A stretch of 64,000 nt of DNA from Planobispora rosea. Lineage in GTDB: Bacteria > Actinomycetota > Actinomycetes > Streptosporangiales > Streptosporangiaceae. Location: positions 62,001 through 126,000 of the forward strand of contig NZ_BMQP01000024.1 in assembly GCF_014648175.1 (NCBI RefSeq), read 5' to 3'. Within the stretch, counting starts at the first letter, position 1. The number at the start of each line of letters is the position of its first letter. The notes below the pieces were generated by a model. It saw only the letters and a list, made by a program, of their open reading frames with translations. It was not told where the DNA came from and ran no database searches. Position numbers and translations under genes: made by a program. Positions 1 through 7,849 of the stretch are shown here, piece by piece.

Positions 1-2
1 AG

Positions 3-182
3 TTCCGCATGGCCGGCGATCACCTGGAGTGGTATTGCACCTGCCCGGAGGGGCGGGAGGGCGCGTTCTGCGCCCACTGCGTGGCGACGGCTCAGTCGGT
101 CAGGAGAAGGACGGACAAGAACGCCTCCTCCGGTGTGTCGTCGGTGACGGCCTCGGCGAGCACGGTCCGGATCGCCTCGTAG
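3..182 (+). CDS. SWIM zinc-finger protein, C-terminal fragment
   Basis: The reading frame entering from the left edge encodes a SWIM-type zinc-binding motif: CTCPEG followed by FCAHC gives the CxCx(n)CxH pattern within the first 30 residues. SWIM domains occur in nucleic-acid or protein-binding proteins; the particular role here cannot be told because the rest of the gene is outside the window. The frame stays open for 27 codons beyond the motif and stops at 180-182, so its tail lies antisense to the 3' end of the barstar-like gene (92-454). The tail has no recognisable content and may be fortuitous read-through after loss of an earlier stop codon. Confidence 0.6.
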   Translation, partial: FRMAGDHLEWYCTCPEGREGAFCAHCVATAQSVRRRTDKNASSGVSSVTASASTVRIAS

Positions 183-454
183 GCGGGCCGGTCGGCGCCG
201 CGCAGGACCGACGGCTCCGACCAGACCAGCACGTGCTCACCCGCCGGCAGCCACGACAGGTCGGTCAGGCAGTCGTACAGCGCGTCGAGGTTGTGCCCGA
301 AGCGGTCGGGGAATGACAGAGCCTTCGCGATCGCGGTCATGGCCTCGGCCGAGGTGGTGACCGTCGAGCCGTCGAGCCGGTGAGGCGTTCCCGTGCGGAG
401 CATCTCCCCGAGGGACTCCGTCGAGCCCCGCTCGAACATTCCTCTGGACAACAT
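92..454 (-). CDS. Barstar-family (barnase inhibitor-like) protein
   Basis: This 120-residue protein matches the barstar fold family, which binds and blocks barnase-type ribonucleases in the cytoplasm. The typical core is visible: a short strand (HRLDG) followed by a helix, then the segment FPDRFGHNLDALYDCLTDL that carries the family's conserved N-L-D-A-L-x-D-x-L residues, and a C-terminal strand-helix-strand. The start was set at ATG 454 because a G-rich Shine-Dalgarno-like stretch precedes it; the frame is open to 577 but the extra 41 residues look non-coding and would run into the transporter promoter. No barnase-like or polymorphic-toxin gene is next to it, so it is an orphan immunity gene or a housekeeping barstar-like protein. 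Confidence 0.8.
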   Translation of the reverse strand: MLSRGMFERGSTESLGEMLRTGTPHRLDGSTVTTSAEAMTAIAKALSFPDRFGHNLDALYDCLTDLSWLPAGEHVLVWSEPSVLRGADRPAYEAIRTVLAEAVTDDTPEEAFLSVLLLTD

Positions 455-576
455 GGCCACCCCCGTGTGGTTTCCCCGCCGATGTCGGCAGGTTATCCGC
501 GCCCAGCTCGCAAAAGGGTTGTGGATCGTAAAAACGGAAGAAAAAGACACTTGCCCCAATAATGGGTGGACAGGCA

Positions 577-595
577 TTGTCTAGTTGTCAGACAA
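577..595. promoter_or_regulatory. Predicted GntR/FCD operator in front of the transporter gene
   Basis: Positions 585-595 read TTGTCAGACAA, a perfect dyad (TTGTC-A-GACAA) that fits the general T-x-G-T/A-C-x-A pattern of FadR/FCD-type GntR operators. A further TTGTC half-site lies at 577-581. The palindrome ends 16 bp before the ATG at 612, where a bound repressor would cover the promoter or the transcription start. A GntR/FCD regulator gene lies just downstream (1509-2132), so local autoregulation is the simple reading. Binding is inferred. Confidence 0.55.
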
Positions 596-611
596 TGCTG
601 CTGTGTCTTCC

Positions 612-1499
612 ATGAAGCTCGCCGTCGTCGGAGCCGCCGTGCTCTGGGGCACCGCTGGAACCGCCGGGCTCCTCGTCACCGGCGTCGATCCGGTCTCGCT
701 CGCCGCGGCCCGCCTGGTGATCGGCGGCCTGGTGCTGGCCGTCGCGGCGGGCGCGGCCATCCGGGCGCTGCCCCGCCGCGGACTCCTCGTGGCGGCCGCC
801 GTGGGCGTGGCCGCCTACCAGCTCTGCTACTTCGCCGCGGTCAGCCGGACCGGCGTGGCCATCGGCACCGTGGTCGCCATCGGCAGCGGCCCGGTCTTCA
901 CCGGCCTCCTCTCCTGGCTGGTGGACCGGGTGCCGCCCACCCGGCGCTGGGCGGGGGCGACCGCGGCGGCGGTCGCCGGCTGTGCCGTACTGACCGGAGG
1001 GGGCGGCGAGGCCCGCGCGGACGGGATCCTGCTGGCGCTCCTCGGCGGGTTGATCTACGCCTGCTACGCGGTGGCCGCGGCCCGGGTGATCGGCGCCGGA
1101 GCCTCCTCCGACGCGGTCATGGGCGCCATGTTCGGCGGGGCCGCGCTTGTGATGCTCCCGGTCCTGATCCACACCGGCGCCGGTTGGCTCGCCGACCCGC
1201 GCGGCCTGCTCGCCGCCCTCTACCTCGGCTGCGTCACCACCGCGCTGGCCTACTTCCTGTACGGCAGGGGCCTGCGCACCACCCCGGTTGCGACCGCCGC
1301 CACCCTCGCCCTCGCCGAGCCCGCCGTCGCGACCCTGCTCGGCGTCGCCGTCCTCGGCGAACACCTGACCCCGCTCTCGGCCGCCGGGCTGCTGCTGATC
1401 GGCGGGAGCCTGGCCGTGGTCGCCCTCCCCGGACGGGGCGGCGTCGCCGTCGCCCCGCCAGAGGGCACCGTCGAAGCAGTGGTGCGATCCCCTCAATAG
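612..1499 (+). CDS. EamA/DMT-family membrane transporter
   Basis: The protein has 295 residues and about ten hydrophobic helices arranged as two EamA repeats of five, the usual size and topology of drug/metabolite transporters. The N-terminal repeat begins with a VLWGTAGTAG segment, typical of the first helix of the family, and the second repeat starts near residue 145 (ILLALLGGLIYACYAVAAA). Such proteins export small metabolites or amino acids; the substrate cannot be read from sequence. The ATG at 612 was chosen because the upstream TTG at 585 lies inside the GntR-type palindrome. No Shine-Dalgarno is evident, so a leaderless mRNA is possible. The regulator gene starts 10 bp after the stop codon. 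Confidence 0.88.
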   Translation: MKLAVVGAAVLWGTAGTAGLLVTGVDPVSLAAARLVIGGLVLAVAAGAAIRALPRRGLLVAAAVGVAAYQLCYFAAVSRTGVAIGTVVAIGSGPVFTGLLSWLVDRVPPTRRWAGATAAAVAGCAVLTGGGGEARADGILLALLGGLIYACYAVAAARVIGAGASSDAVMGAMFGGAALVMLPVLIHTGAGWLADPRGLLAALYLGCVTTALAYFLYGRGLRTTPVATAATLALAEPAVATLLGVAVLGEHLTPLSAAGLLLIGGSLAVVALPGRGGVAVAPPEGTVEAVVRSPQ

Positions 1500-1508
1500 G
1501 CTCCCCTC

Positions 1509-2132
1509 GTGACCATCCCTCTCCATCCCGTCTCCGCGGTCGCGGCCCTCGCCGACGCGCTCCGCCGCCGGATCCTGTCCGGCGAGATCGAGCCCGGCAC
1601 GCCGCTGCCGGAGCAGGAACTCTCCGCGGCGTACGGCGTGGCCCGCCCGACTGTCCGGGAGGCGCTGGCGGTCCTGGTCCACGAGGGGCTGCTCCGCCGG
1701 GAGCGGCACCGCAGCGCCCAGGTGGCCGAGGTGACCGTGGCGGACCTGGAGGATCTGATGTTCGTCCGCCGCCCGCTGGAGGACCTGATGGCGGTCTCCC
1801 TGACCGGGCGGCGGGTGGCCGGTGCCGACGAGGCGCTGGCGCGGATGGGCGCGCTGTCCGCGGACGCCCCCTGGTCCGACGTCGTCGCCGAGCACATGGC
1901 GCTGCACCAGGAACTGATCGTCGCGGTGGGCAGTCCCCGGCTGGAGCGCCTCTACGCCGCCCTGGCGGCCGAGACCCGGCTCGGCCTGGTCCGGTTGCGC
2001 GCCGTCTACCCCGACCGGGACGTGCTGGTGGCCGAGCACCGCGACCTGCTCGACGTGATCGCCCGGGGCCCGGCCGAGGCCGCCCGCCGCGCGGTCGCCG
2101 CCCATCTCGACCACGGCTGGGGCGCTCACTGA
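1509..2132 (+). CDS. GntR-family transcriptional regulator (FCD subfamily)
   Basis: This 207-residue regulator has an N-terminal winged helix (about residues 8-72; the segment LPEQELSAAYGVARPTVREAL is the typical GntR recognition helix region) and an all-helical FCD ligand-binding domain (about 80-205) with acid and His positions that in this family bind a metal and a carboxylate effector (for example EHMALHQELI and EHRDLLDVI). It probably represses the transporter in front of it through the TTGTC-A-GACAA dyad at 585-595. The GTG at 1509 has no clear Shine-Dalgarno but is preceded by TAGGCT six bases upstream, so it may also be made from its own leaderless transcript. Effector unknown. Confidence 0.88.
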   Translation: MTIPLHPVSAVAALADALRRRILSGEIEPGTPLPEQELSAAYGVARPTVREALAVLVHEGLLRRERHRSAQVAEVTVADLEDLMFVRRPLEDLMAVSLTGRRVAGADEALARMGALSADAPWSDVVAEHMALHQELIVAVGSPRLERLYAALAAETRLGLVRLRAVYPDRDVLVAEHRDLLDVIARGPAEAARRAVAAHLDHGWGAH

Positions 2133-2158
2133 GCGTTCCGGGCCCATGCCCGGAACGC
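2133..2158 (+). terminator. Intrinsic hairpin terminator after the GntR gene
   Basis: An 11-bp perfect stem (2133-2143 with 2148-2158) and a 4-base loop begin immediately after the GntR stop codon. No T-tract follows, which is common for terminators in GC-rich actinomycetes. Confidence 0.6.
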
Positions 2159-2224
2159 ACGTTCGCCGCCGTCCTCGCGTGGCTCTATTGCACGGGAAGC
2201 CCTTAAGTCGTCACAATCGCGGCC

Positions 2225-2599
2225 ATGCACGGCAATTCCCCGCCGGATACCTACGTGTACGTCACCGAGGAAGGCGTGACCCGTCACTACGCGGACGGCA
2301 GTGTCGACGCCCTCGCTTGGGAGGACGTCGTCGAGGTCCGGGTGGTGGGGGACTCCGGGGAAGGCGTCGTGGGCGGCAAGGGGACAGAGATCCTGTACGT
2401 CCTGCTCGACCGCGACGGTCAGGGATGCGTCGTGCCCAAGTCGGCGACCGACGGGGCGTTCCTCACCCGGCTCCGTTACCTTCCGGACTTCGACCTCGAC
2501 CGGCTGTCGGCGGCGGTGGACGCCGTCCGCGACTCCTACGTGGTCGTGTGGCGCAGCCCCGAGCCGCCCTCGGCCCTGCCGGACCTGGAGTACGACTGA
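2225..2599 (+). CDS. Hypothetical protein, 124 residues
   Basis: I do not recognise a named family. The protein is acidic and soluble, without a signal peptide or membrane segment. It alternates short predicted beta strands (TYVYVTEEGVTRHYADG, VVEVRVV, ILYVLLDRDG) with a helix near the C terminus (LSAAVDAVRDS), suggesting a small alpha/beta or PH-like fold. It stands alone: a terminator lies upstream, and the next gene is convergent, so no operon partner helps to predict its role. The codon pattern (strong G/C at third positions) supports real coding. Confidence 0.65.
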   Translation: MHGNSPPDTYVYVTEEGVTRHYADGSVDALAWEDVVEVRVVGDSGEGVVGGKGTEILYVLLDRDGQGCVVPKSATDGAFLTRLRYLPDFDLDRLSAAVDAVRDSYVVVWRSPEPPSALPDLEYD

Positions 2600-2645
2600 A
2601 CGCCCCTCGCCGGGCACCCGCCCGGGTCGCCGCGCGCGCCGTGCT

Positions 2646-3755
2646 CTACGGACGCCGGTTCAGGTAGGGGTCCGTGGCCGCGTTCGCGTAACCGCGCCAG
2701 CCCTCCGGAGTCAGCGCGTACTCCGCCGAGGGACGATCGAAGTAGAGAATCGCGCGGATCTTCGGCAGGCGCTTGAGGTCGGCCGCCAGGTTCCGGAAGT
2801 AGGCCTCCTGACACGCCTCCCCGAAGCCGAGCTCCATGATGCCGTAGGCCTTGTTCCGCGCGCCCTGCCCCAGGAGCCCGGCCTCCAGCCGGGCGTAGAA
2901 CCGGTTGAGGACCGCGTGGGCGGAGCCGTAGGAGCACTGGTTGTCGTAGGGGTCCCAGGAGATCCAGTCCACGTACGCGTCCCCGGGGTAGGAGGCGGTG
3001 TAGATGGAGTCGTCACCGGAGAACCCGCCGACGACGTAGTTCCAGCGCACGTTGGTGACGCCCCGGGCGGTGAAGAGGTCGTGCACGTGCCGCCACATGC
3101 GCTTGTAGCCGGCCGTCCACGAGGCGCGTAGCTCGCGGTCGGTCATCCAGTCGACCTGCGTGTCGATCTCGCTGGAGAGGTCCAGGACGATCTGCCCGGG
3201 GAAGGCCTTCAGCCGGTCCGCGGCGGCGTTCAGCAGGGGGTCGAAACGTCCCTCGGCGACGTCGCCGGGCCGGATCCACTCGCCGGTGAAGTCCGGCGGC
3301 GTCTCGGGATCGTCGAAGGTGGCGGGTTCCGGCAGCGGGTGCCCGTTGAAGCTCGACGGGCACCCGCCGAAGCAGCGCCCGTCGATCTGCAGGAACAGGA
3401 CCCGGTCACGGGCCAGTTCGGCGTCCCTGGCGGTGGGCCAGATGAGGGTCTGTTCCGGGGCCGTTCCGGTGAGCTGCGCGAGGCTGTAGTAGCGCCGGAA
3501 GGCGTCGAAGCGGCGGGGCACCGTGCTGTCGTCGAGCCGGTCGCCCTCGTGGGCGCTGACGTCGGCGTTGCCCGAGCGGTACAGGCCCCACCACGCGCCG
3601 CCGCAGGCGGGGGCGAGCCGGTCGTCCCGCCCTCCGTTCTCACGGCAGGGGTCCGCCCGGGGCTCCGGCGATGTCCGTGCCAGCACGAGGAGCCCCGCCG
3701 CGATCAGGGCGGCGAGGACGGCGAGAGCGGTAAGAACTGTGCGGGAGGTTCGCAA
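2646..3755 (-). CDS. Membrane-anchored GH26-like glycoside hydrolase
   Basis: The 369-residue product starts with a signal anchor (hydrophobic residues about 8-26) and continues as an extracytoplasmic catalytic domain resembling family GH26 beta-mannanase-type (beta/alpha)8 enzymes. Supporting segments are DLSSEID (candidate acid/base Glu), YPGDAYVDWISWDPYD, typical of GH26-like barrels, and GIMELGFGE (candidate nucleophile Glu). Substrate is not predictable, but a gene bordering an exopolysaccharide locus suggests trimming, release or remodelling of the polymer. The start is TTG at 3755, with AAAGGATC on the minus strand at 3766-3773 as a somewhat distant Shine-Dalgarno. It is divergent from the first glycosylphosphotransferase gene and may share its AT-rich control region. 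Confidence 0.72.
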   Translation of the reverse strand: MRTSRTVLTALAVLAALIAAGLLVLARTSPEPRADPCRENGGRDDRLAPACGGAWWGLYRSGNADVSAHEGDRLDDSTVPRRFDAFRRYYSLAQLTGTAPEQTLIWPTARDAELARDRVLFLQIDGRCFGGCPSSFNGHPLPEPATFDDPETPPDFTGEWIRPGDVAEGRFDPLLNAAADRLKAFPGQIVLDLSSEIDTQVDWMTDRELRASWTAGYKRMWRHVHDLFTARGVTNVRWNYVVGGFSGDDSIYTASYPGDAYVDWISWDPYDNQCSYGSAHAVLNRFYARLEAGLLGQGARNKAYGIMELGFGEACQEAYFRNLAADLKRLPKIRAILYFDRPSAEYALTPEGWRGYANAATDPYLNRRP

Positions 3756-3941
3756 AGTAATAGTAGATCCTTTATGCGAACTATGGGGATATTGTCATGT
3801 CATGTCCAGTATAGAGGCTAACATTTATTTACGTAATCATTATGATCCTTTACGTCATATGGGATGAACCGGGCGGTTCGTGCCTGACGGGATCCTTGCG
3901 ACACGTGGGGCGGTTGTGAGCGACGAAACGGGGACGGACGT
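3756..3941. promoter_or_regulatory. AT-rich divergent promoter region at the left border of the polysaccharide locus
   Basis: These 186 bp separate divergent genes and are strikingly AT-rich between about 3750 and 3860 against a background near 70 percent GC. They must hold promoters for both sides. A short dyad GAACCG-GG-CGGTTC lies at 3866-3879 in what would be the leader of the plus-strand gene. No -10/-35 pair could be picked with confidence. Confidence 0.45.
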
Positions 3942-5408
3942 ATGAGGGCGACCATGGTTGCTGCCACCGGCGACCGCCGCCCGCCGTCGTCTGGAACGTT
4001 CCCAATCGCGGGGAACGTGAACTGGGAGAAGGGCTACGTCCGCGGGGCCGTCCAGGGGGACGCCGCCTGCGGCCTGCTGGTGTTCGCCGGGCTGATCGCC
4101 GTGCGGTCGGCGGCCGGCGGTCTCTACCTGCCCGAGCTGGCCGTCGGGGCGTTGCTGGCCGTGCTGTGGCCGGTCGCCGTCTCGATCGCGGGCGGCTACC
4201 AGGCACACCGCGTCGGCGACGGACCCGACGAGTACCGCGCGGTGCTCCAGGCCGCGGCCGCACTGGCCTCCCTGGTCGCCATCGTCGCCTACGCCACCCA
4301 GACGCCCGTCGCCCGCAGCTACGTGATGGTCGGCTTCCCGCTCCTGGCCTTCGCCACCTTCTGCTTCCGGTACGGCTGGCGCAAGCGGCTGCACCGGCGC
4401 CGGGTACAGGGCGAAGGGCTGCGCCGGGTGGTCGCCGTCGGACATCCGGAGGCGGTGGCGGAACTGGTCTCCCAGCTGTGCCGCGAGCGCTACCACGGGA
4501 TGAGGGTCGTGGCGGCCTGCCTGCCGCCGGCCCCCGCGGGGCTCCCCGCCGAGGTCGGAGGCGTCCCGGTGCTGGGCGACTTCGCCGATGTCGCGGAAGC
4601 GGTGACCAGGGTCTCCGGCGACGCCGTCGCGGTGCTCGCCTGCCCCGAGCTCGACGGTGCGGCGCTGCGCAGGATGAGCTGGCGGCTCGCCGAGAGCGAC
4701 ACGGATCTCTACGTCGCCTCCGCGCTGATGGAGGTGGCGGGTCCCCGTACGACCGTGCGCCCGGTGGCCGGCCTCCCGCTGCTGCACGTGGAGCACCCGG
4801 ACCTGACGGGCCCCCGGCAGCTCGTCAAGAGCGCCTTCGACAAGGTCGCCGCCCTGGCCGCCCTGCTCGTCCTCTCGCCCCTCCTGGCCGGGATCTACGT
4901 GGCCATCCGCATGACGGACGGCGGCCCGGCGATCTTCACCCAGACCCGGGTCGGTAAGGACGGCCGAGAGTTCCGGGTCCTGAAGTTCAGGACCATGGTG
5001 GTCGGCGCCGAGACCCTCCGGACGGACCTGGGCGCGAACGACGGCAACGACGTCCTGTTCAAGCTCAGGAAGGACCCGCGGGTCACGCCGATCGGCTCCT
5101 GGCTGCGCCGCTACTCCCTGGACGAGCTGCCGCAGCTCGTCAACGTCCTCACCGGGGAGATGTCCCTGGTGGGCCCGCGGCCCCCGCTTCCGGCCGAGGT
5201 CGCCCGGTACGGCACCGACGTGCACCGGCGCCTGGTCGTCAAGCCCGGGATGACGGGGCTCTGGCAGGTGAGCGGGCGCTCCGACCTGTCGTGGGAGGAG
5301 TCGGTCCGGCTCGACCTGCGCTACGTGGAGAACTGGTCCCTGGCCCTGGACCTGCAGATCCTCTGGAAGACCTGGTCAGCGGTGGTCCGCGGAACAGGCG
5401 CCTACTGA
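3942..5408 (+). CDS. Polyprenyl glycosylphosphotransferase (EPS-initiating enzyme), copy 1
   Basis: This 488-residue membrane enzyme transfers a sugar-1-phosphate onto undecaprenyl phosphate, the first step in building a lipid-linked repeat unit. It has four or five N-terminal helices (about 30-150), a central Rossmann-like cytoplasmic domain (about 160-275) and a C-terminal bacterial sugar-transferase domain (about 294-488). The transferase signature is clear: KFRTMVV, the basic-acidic RRYSLDELPQLVNV segment, VGPRPP and the closing GLWQVSGRSDLSWEES. It is strongly similar throughout to the second copy at 22350-23804. The ATG at 3942 gives full length; an ATG at 3954 is an alternative. It leads a plus-strand run with an APH-fold gene and pssD/pssE-like genes. 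Confidence 0.93.
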   Translation: MRATMVAATGDRRPPSSGTFPIAGNVNWEKGYVRGAVQGDAACGLLVFAGLIAVRSAAGGLYLPELAVGALLAVLWPVAVSIAGGYQAHRVGDGPDEYRAVLQAAAALASLVAIVAYATQTPVARSYVMVGFPLLAFATFCFRYGWRKRLHRRRVQGEGLRRVVAVGHPEAVAELVSQLCRERYHGMRVVAACLPPAPAGLPAEVGGVPVLGDFADVAEAVTRVSGDAVAVLACPELDGAALRRMSWRLAESDTDLYVASALMEVAGPRTTVRPVAGLPLLHVEHPDLTGPRQLVKSAFDKVAALAALLVLSPLLAGIYVAIRMTDGGPAIFTQTRVGKDGREFRVLKFRTMVVGAETLRTDLGANDGNDVLFKLRKDPRVTPIGSWLRRYSLDELPQLVNVLTGEMSLVGPRPPLPAEVARYGTDVHRRLVVKPGMTGLWQVSGRSDLSWEESVRLDLRYVENWSLALDLQILWKTWSAVVRGTGAY

Positions 5409-5458
5409 GCCGGCCAGCGGCTCCCGACCATCACCGCCACACCATCGAAGGACTCCCT

Positions 5459-6721
5459 TTGCTCACGACGCTCGACGGTGGCCCGCACCCGGCCGCAGAG
5501 TCGTCCGAGGCCCTGCGCACGCTGATCACCCAGCTGTGGCGGCCGGCGGACGGCACAGCCACGGTCCGCGCCACCCTCGACCGCGCTCCCGCCGGTCACC
5601 GGGTCGTCGAGCGCTACGCGGTCGTTCCCGACCCGGCCCGCGCCCGGTTCCTCGTCCCCCTGACCAGCCGCGCGTCCGCGGCGGCCTCGGTCGGCCGGTA
5701 CAACGGCCTGCGCCCGCCCCGGACGCGGGCCGCCCGCGCCCTGCTCGGCCTCGGCTTCCGCAGCGGCCTCGCGCCGCTCCTCATGCGGCGCACCCTCGTG
5801 ATCTCGGTCCCCGAGGACCTGCCCGACGCCTCGATCGGTGATCACCTGCTGACCGCCCACCTCTCCGGGATCCTGGGCGGGGTGGCCGCGGGCATCAGCG
5901 TGCGCGAGCCCGATCCCAACCTCAAGCCGATCCTGCAGCTCTTCCGTCCGGACGGGCAGCCCGCCGGCTTCGCCAAGATCGGCTGGAACGAGGCGACCCG
6001 GCGGCTCGTCACCCGGGAGGCGCGGGCCACGACCGCGGTACGGCAGGCCGTGCCGGCACGCCTGCCCGAACTCCTGCACCACGGCTCGTGGCAGGGCCGG
6101 GAGGTCGTGGTCACCGCCCCGCTGCCGCCCGGCATCCGCCGTCACGCCGACCCCGACCGGCCGCTCGACCCCCGCATCCCGCTGAGCATCGCCGAGAGCA
6201 CCGGAATCCGCACCCTGTCGCTGGCCGAGTCCGACCACTGGCGCAGGCTCGCGACCGAGGCCGGAGGCATGACGGGCGAGGCACCCGCCGCGATCCTCGC
6301 CGCGATGCGGCGGATCGAGGCCTCCCACGGCCGGACCCGGCTGCGTTTCGGACGCTGGCACGGCGACTGGACACCGTGGAACCTCGGCTGGGACGGCCAG
6401 GACCTGTGGATCTGGGACTGGGAGCACAGCACCGCCGAGGTGCCCGTCGGATTCGACCTGCTCCACTGGCGCTTCCAGGTCGCCGTGGCCATGCGGGACC
6501 TCCCCCTGTCCGACGGCGTCGAGGCCGTCCGCGCCGCGGCCCGGACCGAGCTGGACGGCGTCGGAGTGCCGTCCGGGGAGCGGGGGCTGCTCGCTGCCCT
6601 CTACCTGCTGGAGATGTTCGTGCGGACGTGCCGCCTCGAACAGGGGGGCGGGGGCTGGCACTCCCGCATCTTCCCCGACGTGATGCTCCCGGTGCTGCGT
6701 GAGATGGAGGCAATGGGATGA
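5459..6721 (+). CDS. APH-fold phosphotransferase-like protein, copy 1
   Basis: The 420-residue product has the aminoglycoside-phosphotransferase (protein-kinase-like) fold in its C-terminal half. The catalytic loop reads HGDWTPWN (HxDxxxxN), followed by a metal-binding acidic segment IWDWEHS; upstream, AKIGWNE supplies a candidate ATP-binding Lys and the following REAR a candidate helix-C Glu. The N-terminal 150 residues are not recognised. Its setting between sugar-transfer genes makes a role in phosphorylating a sugar or a polymer more likely than antibiotic resistance, but this is inference. The start is TTG 5459, six bases after GAAGGA (5447-5452). The last codons overlap the next gene by ATGA, so translation is coupled. 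A shorter relative lies at 35446-36366. Confidence 0.75.
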   Translation: MLTTLDGGPHPAAESSEALRTLITQLWRPADGTATVRATLDRAPAGHRVVERYAVVPDPARARFLVPLTSRASAAASVGRYNGLRPPRTRAARALLGLGFRSGLAPLLMRRTLVISVPEDLPDASIGDHLLTAHLSGILGGVAAGISVREPDPNLKPILQLFRPDGQPAGFAKIGWNEATRRLVTREARATTAVRQAVPARLPELLHHGSWQGREVVVTAPLPPGIRRHADPDRPLDPRIPLSIAESTGIRTLSLAESDHWRRLATEAGGMTGEAPAAILAAMRRIEASHGRTRLRFGRWHGDWTPWNLGWDGQDLWIWDWEHSTAEVPVGFDLLHWRFQVAVAMRDLPLSDGVEAVRAAARTELDGVGVPSGERGLLAALYLLEMFVRTCRLEQGGGGWHSRIFPDVMLPVLREMEAMG

Positions 6722-7167
6722 AAGTGCTCTTCGTGTGCTCGGGCGGAGGGCACCTGACCCAGTTGCACCGCCTCCGCGGCTGGTGGGGCGAGCACGAGCG
6801 GCACTGGGTGACATTCAAGCAGCCCGACGCGCTCTCCCTGCTCGACGGCGAGAGCGTCAGCTGGGCCTACCACCCGACGACCCGCAACATCCCCAACCTG
6901 ATCCGCAACCTCGGGCTCGCGGTCCGGCTGCTGCCCCGCTTCCGGCCGGACGTCGTCGTCAGCACCGGCGCGGGCGTGGCGTTCCCGTTCTTCCTGCTCG
7001 CCAAGCTCTTCCGGTGCCGCACGGTGTACCTGGAGGTCTACGACCGCATCGACTCGGGAACCCTGACCGGCAAGCTCTGCTACCCGCTGTCCGACCTGTT
7101 CCTGCTCCAGTGGCCCGAGCAGCAGAAGGTCTACCCGCGGGGCGTCGTGGTCGGGCAGGTGCTGTGA
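6718..7167 (+). CDS. PssD/Alg14-like glycosyltransferase subunit
   Basis: This 149-residue protein matches the PssD/Alg14 family, the membrane-anchoring, acceptor-side half of a split GT-B glycosyltransferase. It opens with KVLFVCSGGGHLTQL, the nucleotide-fold start with the family's GGGH motif, and contains the hydrophobic VVVSTGAGVAFPFFLLAKLF segment that would associate with the membrane. The catalytic partner follows one base later. Together they probably add an early sugar, from a UDP-sugar donor by family precedent, to the lipid-linked repeat unit. Its ATG overlaps the stop codon of the preceding gene. Confidence 0.88.
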   Translation: MKVLFVCSGGGHLTQLHRLRGWWGEHERHWVTFKQPDALSLLDGESVSWAYHPTTRNIPNLIRNLGLAVRLLPRFRPDVVVSTGAGVAFPFFLLAKLFRCRTVYLEVYDRIDSGTLTGKLCYPLSDLFLLQWPEQQKVYPRGVVVGQVL

Positions 7168-7168
7168 G

Positions 7169-7732
7169 ATGGGCGAGCGCGTGAACACCGACGCACGTCC
7201 CCTGGTGCTGGTCACGGTCGGCACCGACCACCACCCCTTCGACCGGCTCACCGGCTGGATCGAACGCTGGCTGGAGAGCCGGGGCGGCACGGTCCGCTGC
7301 GTGGTGCAGAACGGCACCTCCCGTGCCGTACGGGGTGCCGAGTGCCACACCATGCTGCCCCACGGCGAACTGCGGACCCTGATGGAACAGGCCGCCGCCA
7401 TCGTCTGTCAGGGCGGCCCCGGCGGGATCACCGAGAGCCGGTCGGCGGGACGCCTCCCCATCGTGGTCCCCCGCACGGCCCGCCTGGGCGAGCACGTCGA
7501 CGACCACCAGATCCGTTTCACGCAGGTCATGGCGGCCAGCGGCCGGATCGCCCTGGCCGGTTCGGAGGCGGAGCTCACCGCCCACCTCGACGCCGCGCTC
7601 GCCGGCCCGTCCCGGTACCGCGTGACCCCGGACGGCGGCACCAGCCCGGTGGCGACGACCCTGCTGTTCGGCGAACTCGTCGGCGACCTGGTGGCCCGCC
7701 CCCGCGGAAGGGCCCGCCTCCGCCGAGACTGA
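7169..7732 (+). CDS. PssE/Alg13-like glycosyltransferase catalytic subunit
   Basis: The 187-residue product corresponds to the C-terminal half of a GT-B enzyme, which binds the nucleotide sugar: VLVTVGTDHHPFDRL at the start is the family hallmark, and IVCQGGPGGITESRSAGRLPIVVPR is the donor-binding region with the usual GG..T.E pattern. It should act with the adjacent PssD-like protein on the cytoplasmic face of the membrane. The basic tail (ARPRGRARLRRD) may bind phospholipid. It is the last gene of the first plus-strand run; the inverted repeat begins about 80 bp downstream. Confidence 0.88.
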   Translation: MGERVNTDARPLVLVTVGTDHHPFDRLTGWIERWLESRGGTVRCVVQNGTSRAVRGAECHTMLPHGELRTLMEQAAAIVCQGGPGGITESRSAGRLPIVVPRTARLGEHVDDHQIRFTQVMAASGRIALAGSEAELTAHLDAALAGPSRYRVTPDGGTSPVATTLLFGELVGDLVARPRGRARLRRD

Positions 7733-7815
7733 CGACGCCGGTACGGCGCGCACCTACCCCAAGACACCGGCGCCGGTACGGCGAGATGTGGCACGGGCGT
7801 GGTCGGCGCCGCCTG

Positions 7816-7849
7816 TACGGTGCCCGGCCCGGGGTCTCGGGACGGGGGT
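7816..7849 (+). repeat. 34-bp inverted repeat, left arm
   Basis: This arm is the reverse complement, with one mismatch in 34, of positions 8964-8997. The pair brackets the unknown gene 7989-8894 and not its neighbours. A further shared GGCGCCG block lies just outside each arm, separated by a few bases of different length. No target-site duplication or transposase was seen. Confidence 0.85.

Noticed and set aside
585..611. TTG at 585 as start of the EamA transporter
   Set aside because: The codon is part of the GntR-type palindrome, has no Shine-Dalgarno and adds residues before the natural first helix; ATG 612 fits better.
588..2147. Long minus-strand frame of 519 codons opposite the transporter and regulator genes
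   Set aside because: It is a mirror of the two plus-strand genes caused by high GC; its composition (Gly, Arg, Asp, His-rich, no domains) is not protein-like, while the plus-strand frames match known families.
3766..3897. Three GATCCTT copies (3766, 3844, 3891) as regulator sites
   Set aside because: The first serves as the minus-strand Shine-Dalgarno of the GH26-like gene; the other two are short and irregularly spaced, expected by chance.
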